Part shown: positions 1-11,640 of the stretch, piece by piece | Layout of the letters: each line of letters begins with the position of its first letter | Numbering within the stretch: position 1 is the first letter of the stretch | Assembly: GCA_024138015.1 (NCBI GenBank) | Contig: JAMXBB010000010.1 | Coordinates: 55,350,147-55,414,146, forward strand | DNA from: Lumnitzera littorea | Taxonomy: Eukaryota; Streptophyta; Magnoliopsida; Myrtales; Combretaceae | Length of the DNA stretch: 64,000 nt | Direction of reading: 5' to 3' | The notes under the pieces: generated by a model | Seen by the model: the letters and a program-made list of their open reading frames with translations, nothing else | Database searches by the model: none | What the model was told of the DNA's origin: nothing | Position numbers and translations under genes: made by a program

Positions 1-720
1 AAAAAGAACATCTTCACCAGGTTTAAGACACCACATGCTATCATTAGTGATGGAGGGACTTAATTCTATAATAAGCAATTTGATAATTTGCTTACTAAAT
101 ATGGAGTGAAGCATCCTCAAACAAGTGGTCAAGTTAAGCTTTGTAATAGCAAGCTAAAGTAGATTTTAGAAAGAAACAGTTAGTGCATCATGTAAAGACT
201 AGTCGCTTAAACTTAATGATGTTCTTTGGGCATATCAGACTACTTACAAAAATCTAATTGACATTGTCTCCATATAGGACAGTATTCAATAAAGCATGTC
301 ATCTCCTTGTGGAGTTGGAGCATAAGGTTTACTAGGCTACAAAATTTCTAAACTTTGATAGAGATGTTTGAACTAGCCACCAATTACTCCAACTTAATGT
401 GTTAAAGGAGTTTCAAAATGAGGCATTTGAGAATGCCATGATTTATAAGGAAAAGACCATAGAAAGCTTCTGGTTTGACAAAAGATTTTACAATACAACT
501 CTTTGTTGAAGTTATTTCCTAGTAAATTGAGATTTCGGTAGTCAAAGCCGTTTGAGGTGACCAAAGTTTTCCCTTATGGAGCTATTAAGATTAAGGGAGA
601 TATAGGGGCCCCTTTTCGAGTCAATGGGCATTTATTGAAACATTATTATAAGGGGGAGAATTTTGGTGAGTAGCAGCTAGCAGTGGGTCTAAGTGACCCA
701 ACTTGAGTAGGAAAGAAAGT
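1..720 (+). pseudogene. Athila-type integrase C-terminal half, decayed (element F)
   Basis: Frame 1 reads part of an integrase catalytic core: a short stretch with I-I-S-D-G-G-T (second catalytic Asp region), then F-D-N-L-L-T-K-Y-G-V, then the T-S-G-Q-V motif near the third catalytic residue. A C-terminal module follows around 530-650 (S-R-W-S-K-P-F-E-V-T-K-V-F and V-N-G-H-L-L-K-H-Y-Y), and then the G-R-Q-P tail usual after Athila pol. Several stops and frame changes interrupt it. A histidine/threonine block before Q-T-S-G-Q appears deleted. The 5' part of the element lies outside the window. Athila assignment rests on resemblance to the integrase of element C in this window. Confidence 0.75.
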
Positions 721-879
721 CAAGCTGAAGACTTTAAAACAAGTGCTCAATGGGAGGCAACCCACTATCTCTTTACTTTTTTGTTTATTTTGCATTTTCT
801 TTTATTGTTGTTGTAAATTCATACCATTCAATCCAACGTGGAAGGAGCCTATTGTAATTATATGTTGACTATGATTAAT

Positions 880-2010
880 GCGTACTAAGGATTGTTGATT
901 AAATATAAATATATATATATATGTTAGAAGAATTAGAAAGGAAAGTTAACATAAGGGGAAGATACATATTCATTCATGCTATAGTAGAGGTTTATTATTA
1001 TTTTTTTGGTTTGCAAAGCCACACACAGAGAGATGGAGACAAATTTCTAGGGTTAGTCATAAGGGTACAAAAGATTCAAGAGAAGACTGAATTGGAAATC
1101 AGATTTACACTCCAAGAATTGTAATTGGTTTTTTTTTTTTAGTCCTTTTTACTTTCAAGATTTATCATGTTTCTTAAATTCTTTTGTGTGATTTTTTATT
1201 TTTGTCATGAATTAAATTAGAATTAATGGGATTTTGACATTGCCTGATGATATAATTTAAGTATGATTTTTTTATTTGTCAGTATTTAACTATTGTGATT
1301 TTTCATTATCCCTTTTTCATGATTCATAATTTTATTGCTTGGCTAATGATATTTTTTATGAATTGAACTTGAGAAACTAAAAAAGGAATAGATAGTTCAT
1401 ATGAATTTGGACTAAAATTAATTTAATTGTTGTCTTAGACACATGTACTTTAGATTAATTTTAGGATTCACGTGCTTAGTGCAATTCATATTAAATTTTA
1501 TTACATAGACATATGCATGACTTTTGATATCAATTAGGATAATAATATTTGTAAGAGAAAATTACTATTTAACTGCGTATTATAGATAAACTACTTAAAA
1601 GGGGCATTTATGCTACAATCAGGACAAAATCAACTCAAAAGGAAAGTGAGTTTTTATGAATTCAATCAAAAGCCAATTAATTAGTGCTAATATATCTTAA
1701 AAGCATATGTTAAAGGATCAAATGATGGTATAGTTAAAATCCCATATTATTTTTAGTGAATTCTTTCCTTGTGACGTTAGTATTTTATTTTTAATTCCAT
1801 ATGTTTAGTTAATTTGCATTCATAGTCAATTAATTTTTTTTATTTTAATTTATTAATCATTCCATTTCGATTGTCTACCTAATAAACGAATTGAAATAAT
1901 CTAGTACTTAGTTTCCAATCCTTAAGAATGATCTAATCTTACCAATTATTTCTACTACAGTATATGATCCGATTCACTTGTCGAAGTGATCGTATACATC
2001 AAATAATAAA
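880..2010 (+). repeat. probable 3' LTR of the Athila-type fragment
   Basis: This AT-rich non-coding stretch follows the integrase tail. Near 1920-2005 it has an ending like an Athila U5 region: a line of 'aatcc..aagaatgatct' text, then 'gatccgattcacttgtcgaagtgatcg', then 'catcaaat'. No second LTR copy is in the window to align with, so both ends are inferred. A (TA)n run lies at 909-922. Confidence 0.35.
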
Positions 2011-2016
2011 CAAATG

Positions 2017-2036
2017 ATATATATATATATATATAT
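2017..2036. repeat. (AT)n microsatellite
   Basis: About ten uninterrupted AT dinucleotides. No function is implied. Confidence 0.9.
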
Positions 2037-2039
2037 AAC

Positions 2040-3728
2040 TTAAAGCACTTAGTATAAATATATAACGACTACTTTGTAACCTTATTTAATTTACATATCA
2101 CTATTTTTATTCATATCATTAATTGTACCTCATTTTCAATAAAATGAGATTAAGCCCAAAATATTATTTACTTAACTTTTATGACACTACGTTCTCATTA
2201 TATTTTAGTAAGCTTGATTTGAATTTTTGGGGGAGGGGTGGGTTGGGGGGGTAGGTAGGTGTAGATACTATACTAACCTAGATGGTAAATTCCTTTTTTG
2301 ACTTCCAGGTATACGAGGCAACCATAACTTAGGTAAGTGGCTTGCTTCACCTTAGTTATATCATTTGTAACAAGGAACTGTCAGCCATTATACTGCTTAT
2401 GGCTATAAATAAAATTGTTTGTATGCATGCAACGAGTGTGGTTGAAATTTTGATTTCAGTAATTGAGTTTACTTTCTTGATGTTCTTATGATGTAATTAA
2501 TTTCAATTGTTGTGGTATGTGTTATTTATTTGATCACCAATCTAAAATGGACCCTAAGGATCTACTTAGCTTAAGAAACTAGACATGTATTGCATCTCTT
2601 GCATACCTTCATTTTGTCTCCACCAAATACCGAACACCTAATGAGATATGAATTATATCTTCTTTTGATTATACAAAACCATTTTGATTGGAGAAGAGGT
2701 TACGATACAAGTAAAAGCTATTTAGGGATAATCTGAAGTAGTTTAAGGAGGATTGATGATCCATTGCATAAGCTTGGATTTGGTGTGAAAACGTTTTTTT
2801 ATAGAAACTCCTTGAAACCCAGATTATAGTAGGCGTAATTTCTCTAATCTCATAGTCATCTGAACAATGTCATGTGGATGGCAATTATTTTGTTGCATTG
2901 CACTCTAAAGGATTTCATTATTCATTTTTGTTTATGTATAATGTAGGTTCTTTGCCGCTTACTAAGCCATAGTTTTGCTTATATCCTTATAGACTTGCTG
3001 TAAGTTTCTAAGACATACCCATCACAATGCTTAGGGTTTTACTGGTAGGTTCTTAAAATAGGAAACTGAAGGAAGGACTAAGAAATCAAAACTTTCTTTG
3101 TAACAAAATTGCACTTTAATTCGAACCCCAAATTGTATTGTAATATAACTTTAAAGTAAATTAATGAAATGTTTATTCTTTAAGTGGTTATATGAAAGCC
3201 TTATAATCCTAATTGCCTATGATAGTGATAGGCCTTGTGTTACCATAAGTAGTTAAGATATACGGTAAGACTATTAATGCATTCTATAAAGCATGACATG
3301 TATCATTCTTTTTTAAATGCTAATAATGATAATTACATAAAAAATCTATTGATTTGATTATTTTTTACTTGATATAAACAACAATACGGATTTTGTATCT
3401 TCTATTAAAAGTATAAAAAGGTACTCAAAAGGAAAGTTAGAAACATAAAAATGCAATTTGAGAATTCCATAAACATTTACATTTCATACAAAAGAGCAAA
3501 GGTCAAAGAAAAGTAAAGGTTGGTAAAATTACACAGTAGCATGGAAACAGCTCAACAAACCAGATGATAGTGCTTCTCTTCTACTTCTTTTATTCTCTCT
3601 CCATATGTGTTTGAAAATAAAAATAACAAAAGTAAATATATTCAATTACATGAACATGTAATACATGAAGCATAAGCCTCAAATGTAAAAAGTCTTCATA
3701 AAAGTGTTGCTACAATTATAATATCAAT
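2040..3728. other. unassigned AT-rich spacer
   Basis: No coding similarity or repeat partner was recognised. The one distinctive item is a G-run at 2229-2251 (runs of 5, 4, 3 and 7 G with 1-2 nt loops), a good G-quadruplex pattern. It could be the worn polypurine tract of an older element. The flanking element F ends near 2010 and element A begins at 3729. Confidence 0.5.
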
Positions 3729-4638
3729 TAATAGGAATCAAGGGCCGATAACACGATCTTGAACATGAGGACTTGTTACCCTAGTATGCTGAGTAGCTTA
3801 GAAGGATCTAACCCTAGAAAAAGAAGAACTCATCTAAGCCAACCTGATATGTATCCTAAACTCTTCTAACGTATTCACTATCTCTCAAAAGGAGGAAGTT
3901 CCCGTAGAAGCCAATAACACCCATCAGTATAAGGTTCAAGCTCCCAAGATCCTAATCTAGTAGATGTTAGAGGTTACACCAACCTAATGCTAAGCTCACC
4001 TACTGAAGCTGAGTTTTTAGATTCTGACAATCTAAGAAAGAACCTATTAAGTTCTCGAGCTATTGATATGATGCTAACCTAGTCAACTCAACTCAACTCT
4101 ACTCAGCATCTAGTATCCGTAAGACTACCAGAATAAGAAGCAGATACGTATCCCATCCTCTAACATTCATATCTTTCTTGCTAAAATATTCCACTTCTTG
4201 TTGTTACTGTTTTATCCTTATGTTGTATTTGTTTTCTTATTCTATAGTAAATTTTTTTGTAATTTGAAGTAACTTAGGACTTACCCTAATTGGGGTAAAT
4301 AAACACCTTACAAATGTAATAGCTGCTTTAGTAGTTATCATCAATATTTAGACATTTTCCCTTTTGAGCTAAGTGTTTCTACTTACTCATTTACTCTTTT
4401 CTAGTCCATTACGAGCGTAAACTAGTGATAAGTGACCTCTTATTGCACTTGTATATAATATTAAGTATAACTTCAGCTCGTGTGAGGCTTTAGTGTGTCA
4501 AATCCATCATCGATATATGGGAAACCCTACTTAAAGCTTCAACTTTCATTTATCCTTCAGACCATCTTACAATTTAGACCTACCTCAATTCATGTGATAC
4601 CACTAAGCGTATGTCTATCCACGATAGTATCTGTATAA
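3729..4638 (+). repeat. Element A 5' LTR
   Basis: The start was set by aligning 'taataggaatca' here to 'tgataggaatca' at 9458, so the expected TG has become TA. The end was set just before the primer binding site. The length of about 910 nt is inferred from those two points, and the full length cannot be confirmed because the 3' copy is truncated. The 5 nt before the LTR are TCAAT, but the matching right-hand duplication is lost. Confidence 0.75.
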
Positions 4639-4641
4639 TCT

Positions 4642-4653
4642 TAGTATTAGAGC
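4642..4653 (+). other. Element A primer binding site (initiator-Met tRNA)
   Basis: TAGTATTAGAGC matches the plant retroelement PBS TGGTATCAGAGC at 10 of 12 positions. Both differences are transitions (G to A, C to T). Its place right after the LTR and before gag supports the call. Confidence 0.8.
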
Positions 4654-4999
4654 TTGGCTACATAATGACGTGTTGAGTGGTGTTCATTGGGATTTAGATT
4701 ATTGAGATCATTCATAGTAAGTGTGAGACAACTTTATTTTTCCTTATTTCTATACTTATGAAATAAAGTAAGTGTGGACTTTAGTTGGTTTACAACCGAC
4801 TTAATTATTGTTGATGATGTTCGATCCTAGTTGAAGCAAGTATTGAAGAGTTAAAGTTTGAGGTTAGATTTTAAGGAAGGTTTTGTGTGGTTTAGTAGAG
4901 ATTCTGACTGGACATAATAGTTTATTGAAGTCTTGAATAATGTCAGACTCCAGTGTTCAAGAAACTCTTAGAAATTAAGAGAGCAGTACTCAAAATGGT

Positions 5000-6160
5000 T
5001 AAGGCTAACAAGGGAGTTGTATACCCTAATCTGTAGATGAAAGGCTAGACAGACATATTAACTTGGTAACTAACCCGGTGACTACTATACATAAAGACAA
5101 GAAGCAACCTAAGGGTGACCCGAATAGAGGCCGAATGGATATGACACTTGAGTGGGGCAATGGCCGGCTTAATCGAGTTAATTTTCCAATTAGACCCTAT
5201 TGAGTTGGATGAGTGGATAGAATTCTTGGCTATAACTTGCCATAAATGAGATGGAAGAGGAAGTGAGGAATTAGGCGATAAGGAAAAAGAATATTATGAG
5301 GTAGAAAAGAGAAATGTCCAAGCTCCTAAAGTAGAAGGCTTGAAAATGTAAATTTTGAGCTTTTTCTTATAGTGGTGATACCAAGGACTACTTAGACTAG
5401 GTAGATAAAATTGAAAAGCTGTTTAAGTGTCATGAGGTACTCAAGAACACCAAGTTGAGGCTAGCTATCCTAGAGTTCATAGGATATCTCATCCTATGGT
5501 GGAAGAATTTGCAAGCTAATTGACAAAGAGAAGGAGAGAGGGAGACTAGAGACTGGATGAGATGAAGAGAGCGATAAAGAGGAAGTTTGTGTCGAGCTAA
5601 TATTTACAAAATACATTCAAGAAGTTGTAGGAGTTCAGGTAAGGAAGCTTAAGTACTGATGCCTATGTGAAAGAATTTCAAATGCTAATGATTCGCTGTG
5701 AAGTTGTAAAGCCCAAAGGTCGAATTATCTCTAGATTTATTAGTGGATTGAAGTATGAGATTAGAGATATCCTAGAGATGAGGGACATTGGTACATTAGA
5801 TGAAGCTATCCAAGCTGCCTAGAGGATAGAGAAACTTCGAATGAGTAGATTTCAAGCTCCTATTAGTCGAGCTTCTTATAATCGACTTATTCTGACCAAA
5901 CCTGTGCAATTTGAGGTGAGTAGGACTAGTGATGTTTGACTTATTTCAACTGCCTGAGTCAAGGAAAAAGAAACCTTGAGGAGATTTGAGAAAGGACAAA
6001 GCTGAGGAAGAAAGACAAGTGAGATCAAATGTTTCAAGTGACAAGGATTCGAACAAAATGGCAATTAATGCCCAAACAAGGATAATGATAGTGAAAGGAG
6101 AAATACATACCCTTAAGGTTGAAAACACTAACGAACAAGTTGAAGAATAGAAGGAGTTCA
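5000..6160 (+). pseudogene. Element A gag, decayed
   Basis: Around 5370-5520 a frame reads the conserved retrotransposon gag core: D-Y-L-D-x-V-D-K-I-E-K-L-F-K-C-H, then L-A-I-L-E-F and W-W-K-N-L. This is the capsid-like domain that packages element RNA. Near 6024-6075 a CCHC zinc knuckle is still traceable as C-F-K-stop-Q-G-F, but its second Cys has become a TGA stop and its His is Gln, so it could not bind zinc. Many in-frame stops are present. Confidence 0.75.
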
Positions 6161-6284
6161 AGTAAAACAACCTGTCTTAAGAGGAGAAAGTCATAGATAG
6201 TGAAGAGGGTAATTTCATACTCATAACCATGGTATTGAGGCAAGTGATGAATGTAAGTTTAGCACTAGAAGGTAAACAACGAGA

Positions 6285-6600
6285 AAACTTGTTTCACATT
6301 GGTTGTAAGGTTAATGGGACAGTGTCTGCCCTTATTGTTGATAGTAGCAGTTGCATTAATGCAGTATCTATATCTATAGTTTAGTAGTTAAAGTTGCCAA
6401 CTATACCCTACCCCAAACCATGCAAGCTAAATTGGCTTAGTGATAAGGGAGTCTTGTAAGAGACAAGCAAGTTATAGTGTCATTCTGCATTGGAAAGTAT
6501 CAAGATGAGATTCTCTATGATGTGTTGCCTATGAGCACCTCACATATTCTTCTTGGAAGACCATAGATGTTTAACCAACATGTGATCTATGATAGGAATA
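6285..6600 (+). pseudogene. Element A retropepsin-like protease, decayed
   Basis: A frame from about 6290 reads F-H-I-G-C-K-V-N-G-T-V then L-I-V-D-S-S-S-C-I-N. This is the aspartic protease active-site region of a gypsy polyprotein, where the family normally has D-S/T-G-S. The Gly is Ser here. P-Y-P-K-P and N-W-L follow, as usual for plant gypsy proteases. Stops near 6383 and after 6460 break the frame. The protein would have cut the Gag-Pol precursor. Confidence 0.75.
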
Positions 6601-6929
6601 GAAATACTTGTTCTTTTGAGCATAAGGGAAGAAAGGTGAGATTAAGTCCCATTTCTTCCAAGCAAGTCAAGACTATGCAAGCTCAACTTAGCTGAACTTC
6701 GAAGAAGGAGACCTTAATAATGACACACACAAAGCTATCAAGTGAAATGAATTTAAAAGTGTTGACCTTTCTATTGATTTGAAGGATACTTAAGCTAAAA
6801 GTGCTAAATGTCAAGCTACCAACCAAGGTGAAAAATATATTAGAGGAAGTTACCAACATGCTTTTGGAAGAATTACCTAAGGGGTTATCCCTAATCTGAG
6901 AAATTGAGTATGTGATAGACCTACAGCTA

Positions 6930-8170
6930 AGAACTGCACTTCCAAACAAACCAACATATTGATTAAACCCTAAGCAAGCTATCGAGCTTCAAAGTTAGGT
7001 TGACAAGATGATGGAGAGAGGATATGTTAGGAATCCTTATGCCCCTATATAATACTAGCTTTATTAGTACTAAAGAAACATGGCACGTAGTGAATGTATG
7101 TGTATAACTGATCTATCAATCAAATCACCATCAAGTATAGATACCCCATACTCCGACTTGATGACATGCTTGACGAATTGAATGGTGTGAGGATCTTTTC
7201 TAAGATAGACCTAAAGTCCAAGTATCATCAAATCAACATGTGGGATGGAGATGAATGGAAAACCGCATTTAAGACTTACCATTGGTTATGTGAATGACTT
7301 GTGATGCCACTCGAATTGTTCAACACATCAAGCACTTTCATGTGATTGGTGAATCACGTGCTACAAGAATTAATAGGAAAGTTTGTTATTGTTTACTTCA
7401 ATGATACTCTTGTTTATAGCTTCGACCTAGAAACGCATTGTGAGCATCTCTAAGCTGTTTTTACTAAGCTCTCAACTAAAAAATCATATGCAAACTTGAA
7501 GAAGTATGACTTTTGTCAACTTTAAGTAATCTTCTTGAGGTTTGTTGTGAGTGAGGGAGGTATTCAAGTTGAAGAGGAAAAGGTAAAGGTGATTACTAAG
7601 TAGCCAGTACCAACCAGTTCAACTGACATGTGCAATTTCTATGGACTAGCATCTTTCAACTACCACTTCATAAAGAACTTTAATACCATCGTGATATCAC
7701 TTGCCAAACTATCAAAGAAGAACATATAGTTCAAATGGGGAAAGAAGGAGTAGTGGAGTTTCGAAGAAGTGAAGGAAAGATTGATTGTCGCTCCTATCTT
7801 AGCTCTCTCGAGCTTTAATAAAGTCTTTGAAATAGATCACTATACGTCTTACTTGGGCATAGGAATCATACTAATGCAAAGGGGTTAACTATTGCCTACT
7901 ACAGTAGGAAGCTCCAAAGAGCTACTCTCAATTACTTTACATAAGATAAGGAATTCTATTCCTTGATTCGAGCCTTAACTATCTAGCAACATGATCTTCT
8001 ACTAAGGGAATTCGTGATCTATACAGATCATAAGTCATTGAGGTATCTGAAGAGTTAACCAAAGTTATCAAAGAGATAGGCTAAATTAGTTGAATTCATA
8101 GAGGGATTTTCTTATGTTGTAAAGTACAAGAATGGCAAGAGCAATGTGGTGGTTGGTGCCTTATCACAGG
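6930..8170 (+). pseudogene. Element A reverse transcriptase and RNase H, decayed
   Basis: Split over frames. Readable blocks are the RT N-terminal part near 6980-7045 (P-K-Q-A-I-E-L and M-M-E-R-G-Y-V), the Y-F-N-D-T-L-V-Y block near 7392-7416 (catalytic YxDD with the first Asp now Asn), and the G-L-A-S-F-N-Y-H-F block near 7647-7670. RNase H shows I-Y-T-D-H-K-S-L-R-Y-L near 8018-8050 and K-Y-K-N-G-K-S-N-V-V near 8124-8150, ending in a worn A-D-A-L-S-R-type linker. The domain order RT then RNase H then integrase is that of Ty3/gypsy. Confidence 0.85.
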
Positions 8171-8369
8171 AACATTCCTTCTTGACCGAGCTCCAAATAG
8201 GGCTTCTTAGATTCTCTATCATTAAGAATTTTACATTGATGATCTATATTTTGATCCAATCTATGCTAGGTGTGAGGAAGGATGAGCTATTGACAACTAC
8301 TACAAAGAGGATGGATACTTGTTCAAAAAGGGGAAGTTTTACTTTCTAACATGTTCTATGTGAGAGCTA

Positions 8370-9440
8370 CTAGTGCATGAGGCACATGTAAGAGGTTTAT
8401 TTGGCCACTTTAGGAAGATTAGGATGCATGGAGTACTCACTTCAAGATTCTTTTGGCAAAAGATGAGGAGTGATGTGCAATCTGTATTAGAAAGTTGTAC
8501 TACCTATAAAAAGGCTAAGAGCCAAGTTAAACAAGGGCTTTACTTACCACTACCTGTCCCAACCAAACCATAGACTAAGCTAAGTATAGACTTTGTGTTA
8601 GGTTTACTAAGGACATCTCAAGGGAAGGACTCCATCATGGTAGTCGTGGATTGGTTTAGTAAGATGACGCACTTTATATCATGTAATTGAATTAACAATG
8701 CTTCAGTTATTTCTTTTCTCTTTTTGTAAGAAGTAGTGTAGCTGCATAGAGTACTAAGGACTGTCATGTCAAATCAAGATCCTAAATTCTTACGTCATTT
8801 TTTGTAGACACCTTAGAAACTTCTAAGGACCGAATTGTTATTTAACACATCTTGCCATCCACAGATGGAAACCGAGGTTGTCAATTGAACCTTGGCACCT
8901 TATTACAAGTTTCAATTGGAAGGAACCAAGCTAATTGAGACCTATCTTGCCTATAATCGAATTTGCCTACGATAGGGTAGCCTACAATATCGTTAAGAAG
9001 TCATTGTTAGAGATCATATATGGATATAACCCCAAGCTTCCACTCGACCAGATCTCCTTACCCAACTAACTAAAGATCAATAGGCTATTAAAATATTAGA
9101 AGCCATCCAAGTAATGCACTGGAAGGTCATGGATCACCTAACCCAAGCTTCTTCCAAGCTTAAGAGAAGAGGCCGAAGATGAAGAATTAGAGAGTTCTAA
9201 ACTAGTGACCTAGTATGGATTCATCTCAATAAGGATAGATTCCCTAATCTCAAGAAAAGCAAGTTATCCCCACAGGTAGATGGACCATTTAGAGTAATTG
9301 AGAAGATCAACCTTAATGCCTACAAAGTTGAATTGTAAGAAGAATATGGAGTCTTCAACTCCTTCAACATTACTGACCCTAAGCTGTACATCCCTAGGGA
9401 TGAGCTACTTAAAATTGTCCAAGATTTGATTCCAAATCTC
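8370..9440 (+). pseudogene. Element A integrase, decayed
   Basis: It opens with an HHCC zinc module (H-V-R-G-L-F-G-H-F, then C-T-T-Y in place of CxxC near 8490-8505). The catalytic core follows: S-I-D-F-V (first Asp) near 8583, V-V-V-D-W-F-S-K-M near 8640, and M-S-N-Q-D-P-K-F (second Asp) near 8768. The third acidic residue lies in the P-Q-M-E-T-E-V block near 8855. A C-terminal module ends with K-K-S-K-L-S-P, F-R-V-I-E-K-I and S-F-N-I. Stops interrupt the core several times. Confidence 0.85.
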
Positions 9441-9457
9441 AAATAGCCTAAAGGGGA

Positions 9458-9669
9458 TGATAGGAATCAAGCGATGATAACACAATCTCAAGAACGAAGA
9501 CTTACTACCCTAATACGTCAAGTAGCTTAGAAGGATCTAACCTTAGAAGAAGAATAACTTGTCCAAACCAACTTGATATGTGTCTCGAACTCTTCTAACC
9601 TATTCACCATCTCTTAGGAGGAGGAAGTTCTTGCAAAAGCTAACAACTCCCATTAGTACTAAGGTTCGA
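9458..9669 (+). repeat. Element A 3' LTR, 5' fragment only, with polypurine tract
   Basis: A purine tract AAAGGGGA (9450-9457) sits directly before TGATAGGAATC, the plus-strand priming site for the 3' LTR. The next ~210 nt match the start of the 5' LTR. Similarity stops at 9669, where element B's LTR begins. The missing ~700 nt are not found on the other side of B. Confidence 0.8.
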
Positions 9670-10435
9670 TGATGTGCGTAGGAGCTAAGTTATTCACTAG
9701 GGATACTATAAAAAGTAGTAACCAAGTGGGTCCTTTGAGGAATCAAAGAATGAAGGAATGGACAAATCAACAAACACAGTAGCTTTCGTGAAGCTGCTCG
9801 AAGGATACGATACACTAACGAACACAACACGACTTAATATTTCACCTGATATAACGTACAAGCTAATACTAATGTCTACTCACCACTAATCTTAAGATAC
9901 TTAGCAAGATTAAATAAGAGTGTGGAAAAAGGATACACTTAAAGAAGAGTATCTTGTAAGAACAATAATATTCATTAACTTCTAAGGTGCAAGATGATTG
10001 TGGCTACAGTATAAAGGAATACTTATAGTAAGTCCTTTAGGGCAATAATACAATAATGGAAAATTACATAAAGGACAATGTTACAAAAAGGTTAAATAAG
10101 ACAAAGGACAAAAAGGAATATAGTATAATGTCAAAAAAGTAGGGGATAGGTGGCAACCTGTCAATGGGTTTATGTTTTGGGATCTTAGAGCACTATGGCT
10201 GAGTTAAGCTAATGTTGGGGCTATTGTTGACGAACTATACTTGGAGCTACCGAAGTGATTGTTGGACACTATAGTTTAGTAAGTTGGAAGACTAGAGCTT
10301 AATGTAGAGTGTCCTCGGACTCAACACTTAGCAAGTCAACCTTAGCACTTAATAGGTTAGCAATTGGGTAAGAGTCCAAATAGAGCAGAATATGTCCAAG
10401 CTATGTCCTGAGGGAGTTCTTCCATGGCTCTTCCA
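9670..10435 (-). repeat. Element B 3' LTR (left copy)
   Basis: It aligns with 19812-20613 throughout. Shared landmarks are 'tgatgtgc.taggag', 'gaatgaaggaatgga', 'tcctttagggcaa', 'tggaaaattacataaaggacaatgt' and 'agtaggggata'. It begins TGATG and ends TTCCA on the plus strand. It is about 35 nt shorter than the right copy, mainly from one indel near 10090-10100. On the element's own strand it would start TGGAAG. Confidence 0.85.
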
Positions 10436-10579
10436 TTTACTGAAGCTCATTCTTAGCAAGCCAACAAAAGAGAACCCTCCTTGTGAGGGATTGCATGCCT
10501 CGGAAGTGAGCATGAGTTAGAGGTCTAGAGGTTGACAATCCATCAGTTCCTCGGGATTGTTGAAGATTTGCCTTCTTCT

Positions 10580-11640
10580 TCTTCTTCTAGTACAAAGGGA
10601 GTCAAACTAGCAATGTTAAAAGTTGGAGACACTCCATATCCTTTGGTAATCCTAGCTCATAAGCATTATCATTAATGCATTGAATAATTTTAAAATGGTT
10701 GTTTGACTTGGAAGATAACTTGTTCATTCTCTTCCTTGGGAATCGCTCCTTACTGAGGTAAATCTAAGAAAGGTCTCCTAGGTTGTAAATAACTCACCTT
10801 CTACCATTGCTTCTTTTCTCTTTTGGTTAGGTCATTTTCTTATCTAGTTGCTTAGTAACCTTTTGATGTAATTTCTAAAAATCTTAGGTGTGTTACATGC
10901 TTAATCAACTTTCTCCTTAAGAGGTTGAGCTAATAATCATGTCCAAGGATAAGTTTAGGTTAAGTTCATAGATAACCTCAAAAGGTGACCTTTTTGTCGA
11001 GCTATAAGTAGACTGATTGTAAGCGAACTCGATGATGGGTAGGCATATATCCCAATCGTGTAGATTCTTCCCAACAGTAGCTTGAAGAAGGTTTCCTATT
11101 ATTCTTTTCACAACCTTTGTCTAGTTATCTATCTATGGATGGTAAGAAGTACTAAACATGAGCTTAATACCGAGCTTCTTCGATAATGTTTATTAGAAGA
11201 AGCTTGTGAACTTCAAATCACGATCAAATACAATACTCCTAGGACTCTATGTAACTATACAATCTTCTATAAAAAAAAAAAAAAAGTTTAACAATAAATA
11301 AAGCATCATTGGTTTTGTGGTAAGAGATGAAGTGACTCTTTTTGCTTAAGCGATAAAAAACCACCATAATAGAAATATATTTCTAAGATGTTCTAAGTAA
11401 GTTGAGTATGAAATCCATGCTTAGATTGGTCCATGGCTGCTCAGGTATGAGCAAAGGTGTATATTCTCTATGGCTCCTTTCTTTCCTTTGCTCGTTTGTA
11501 CACCTCACAATGCTCAAGAACTTTACACACATCCTTCATCACCTAAGGATAATAGAAGTCTTCTTTCAACAACTTGGAAATTCTCTTCTTGCCAAAATGG
11601 CTGGTTAAGCCCCCAGCATGGGCTCCCCAAGCAAGTAATT
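10580..11640 (-). pseudogene. Element B integrase, decayed
   Basis: Read on the minus strand. The zinc module is at 11543-11640 (H-A-G-G-L-T-S-H-F-G) and continues to C-E-V-Y-K-R-A-K near 11490-11520, where the second Cys is Tyr. The core ends in the 64-residue ORF at 10917-11111, with the blocks K-R-I-I-G-N-L-L, D-W-D-I-C-L-P-I-I-E-F-A-Y-N and S-P-F-E-V-I-Y typical of gypsy integrases. The C-terminal module (I-N-D-N-A-Y-E-L-G-L-P) lies at about 10620-10690. A (CTT)n run at 10571-10588 encodes part of the tail. Confidence 0.85.

Larger units (their letters stand above)
3729..9669 (+). mobile_element. Element A: decayed Ty3/gypsy LTR retrotransposon
   Basis: Complete order of a gypsy element on the plus strand: 5' LTR, iMet-type PBS, gag, protease, RT, RNase H, integrase, polypurine tract and the start of a 3' LTR. 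The first ~210 nt of the 3' LTR match the start of the 5' LTR clearly ('gataggaatcaa', 'agtagcttagaaggatctaacc', 'gaggaagttc'). The rest of the 3' LTR is missing because element B starts at 9670. All ORFs are broken by many stops and frameshifts, so the copy is old. The protease-to-integrase order marks it as gypsy. I do not assign a finer lineage. Confidence 0.85.
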
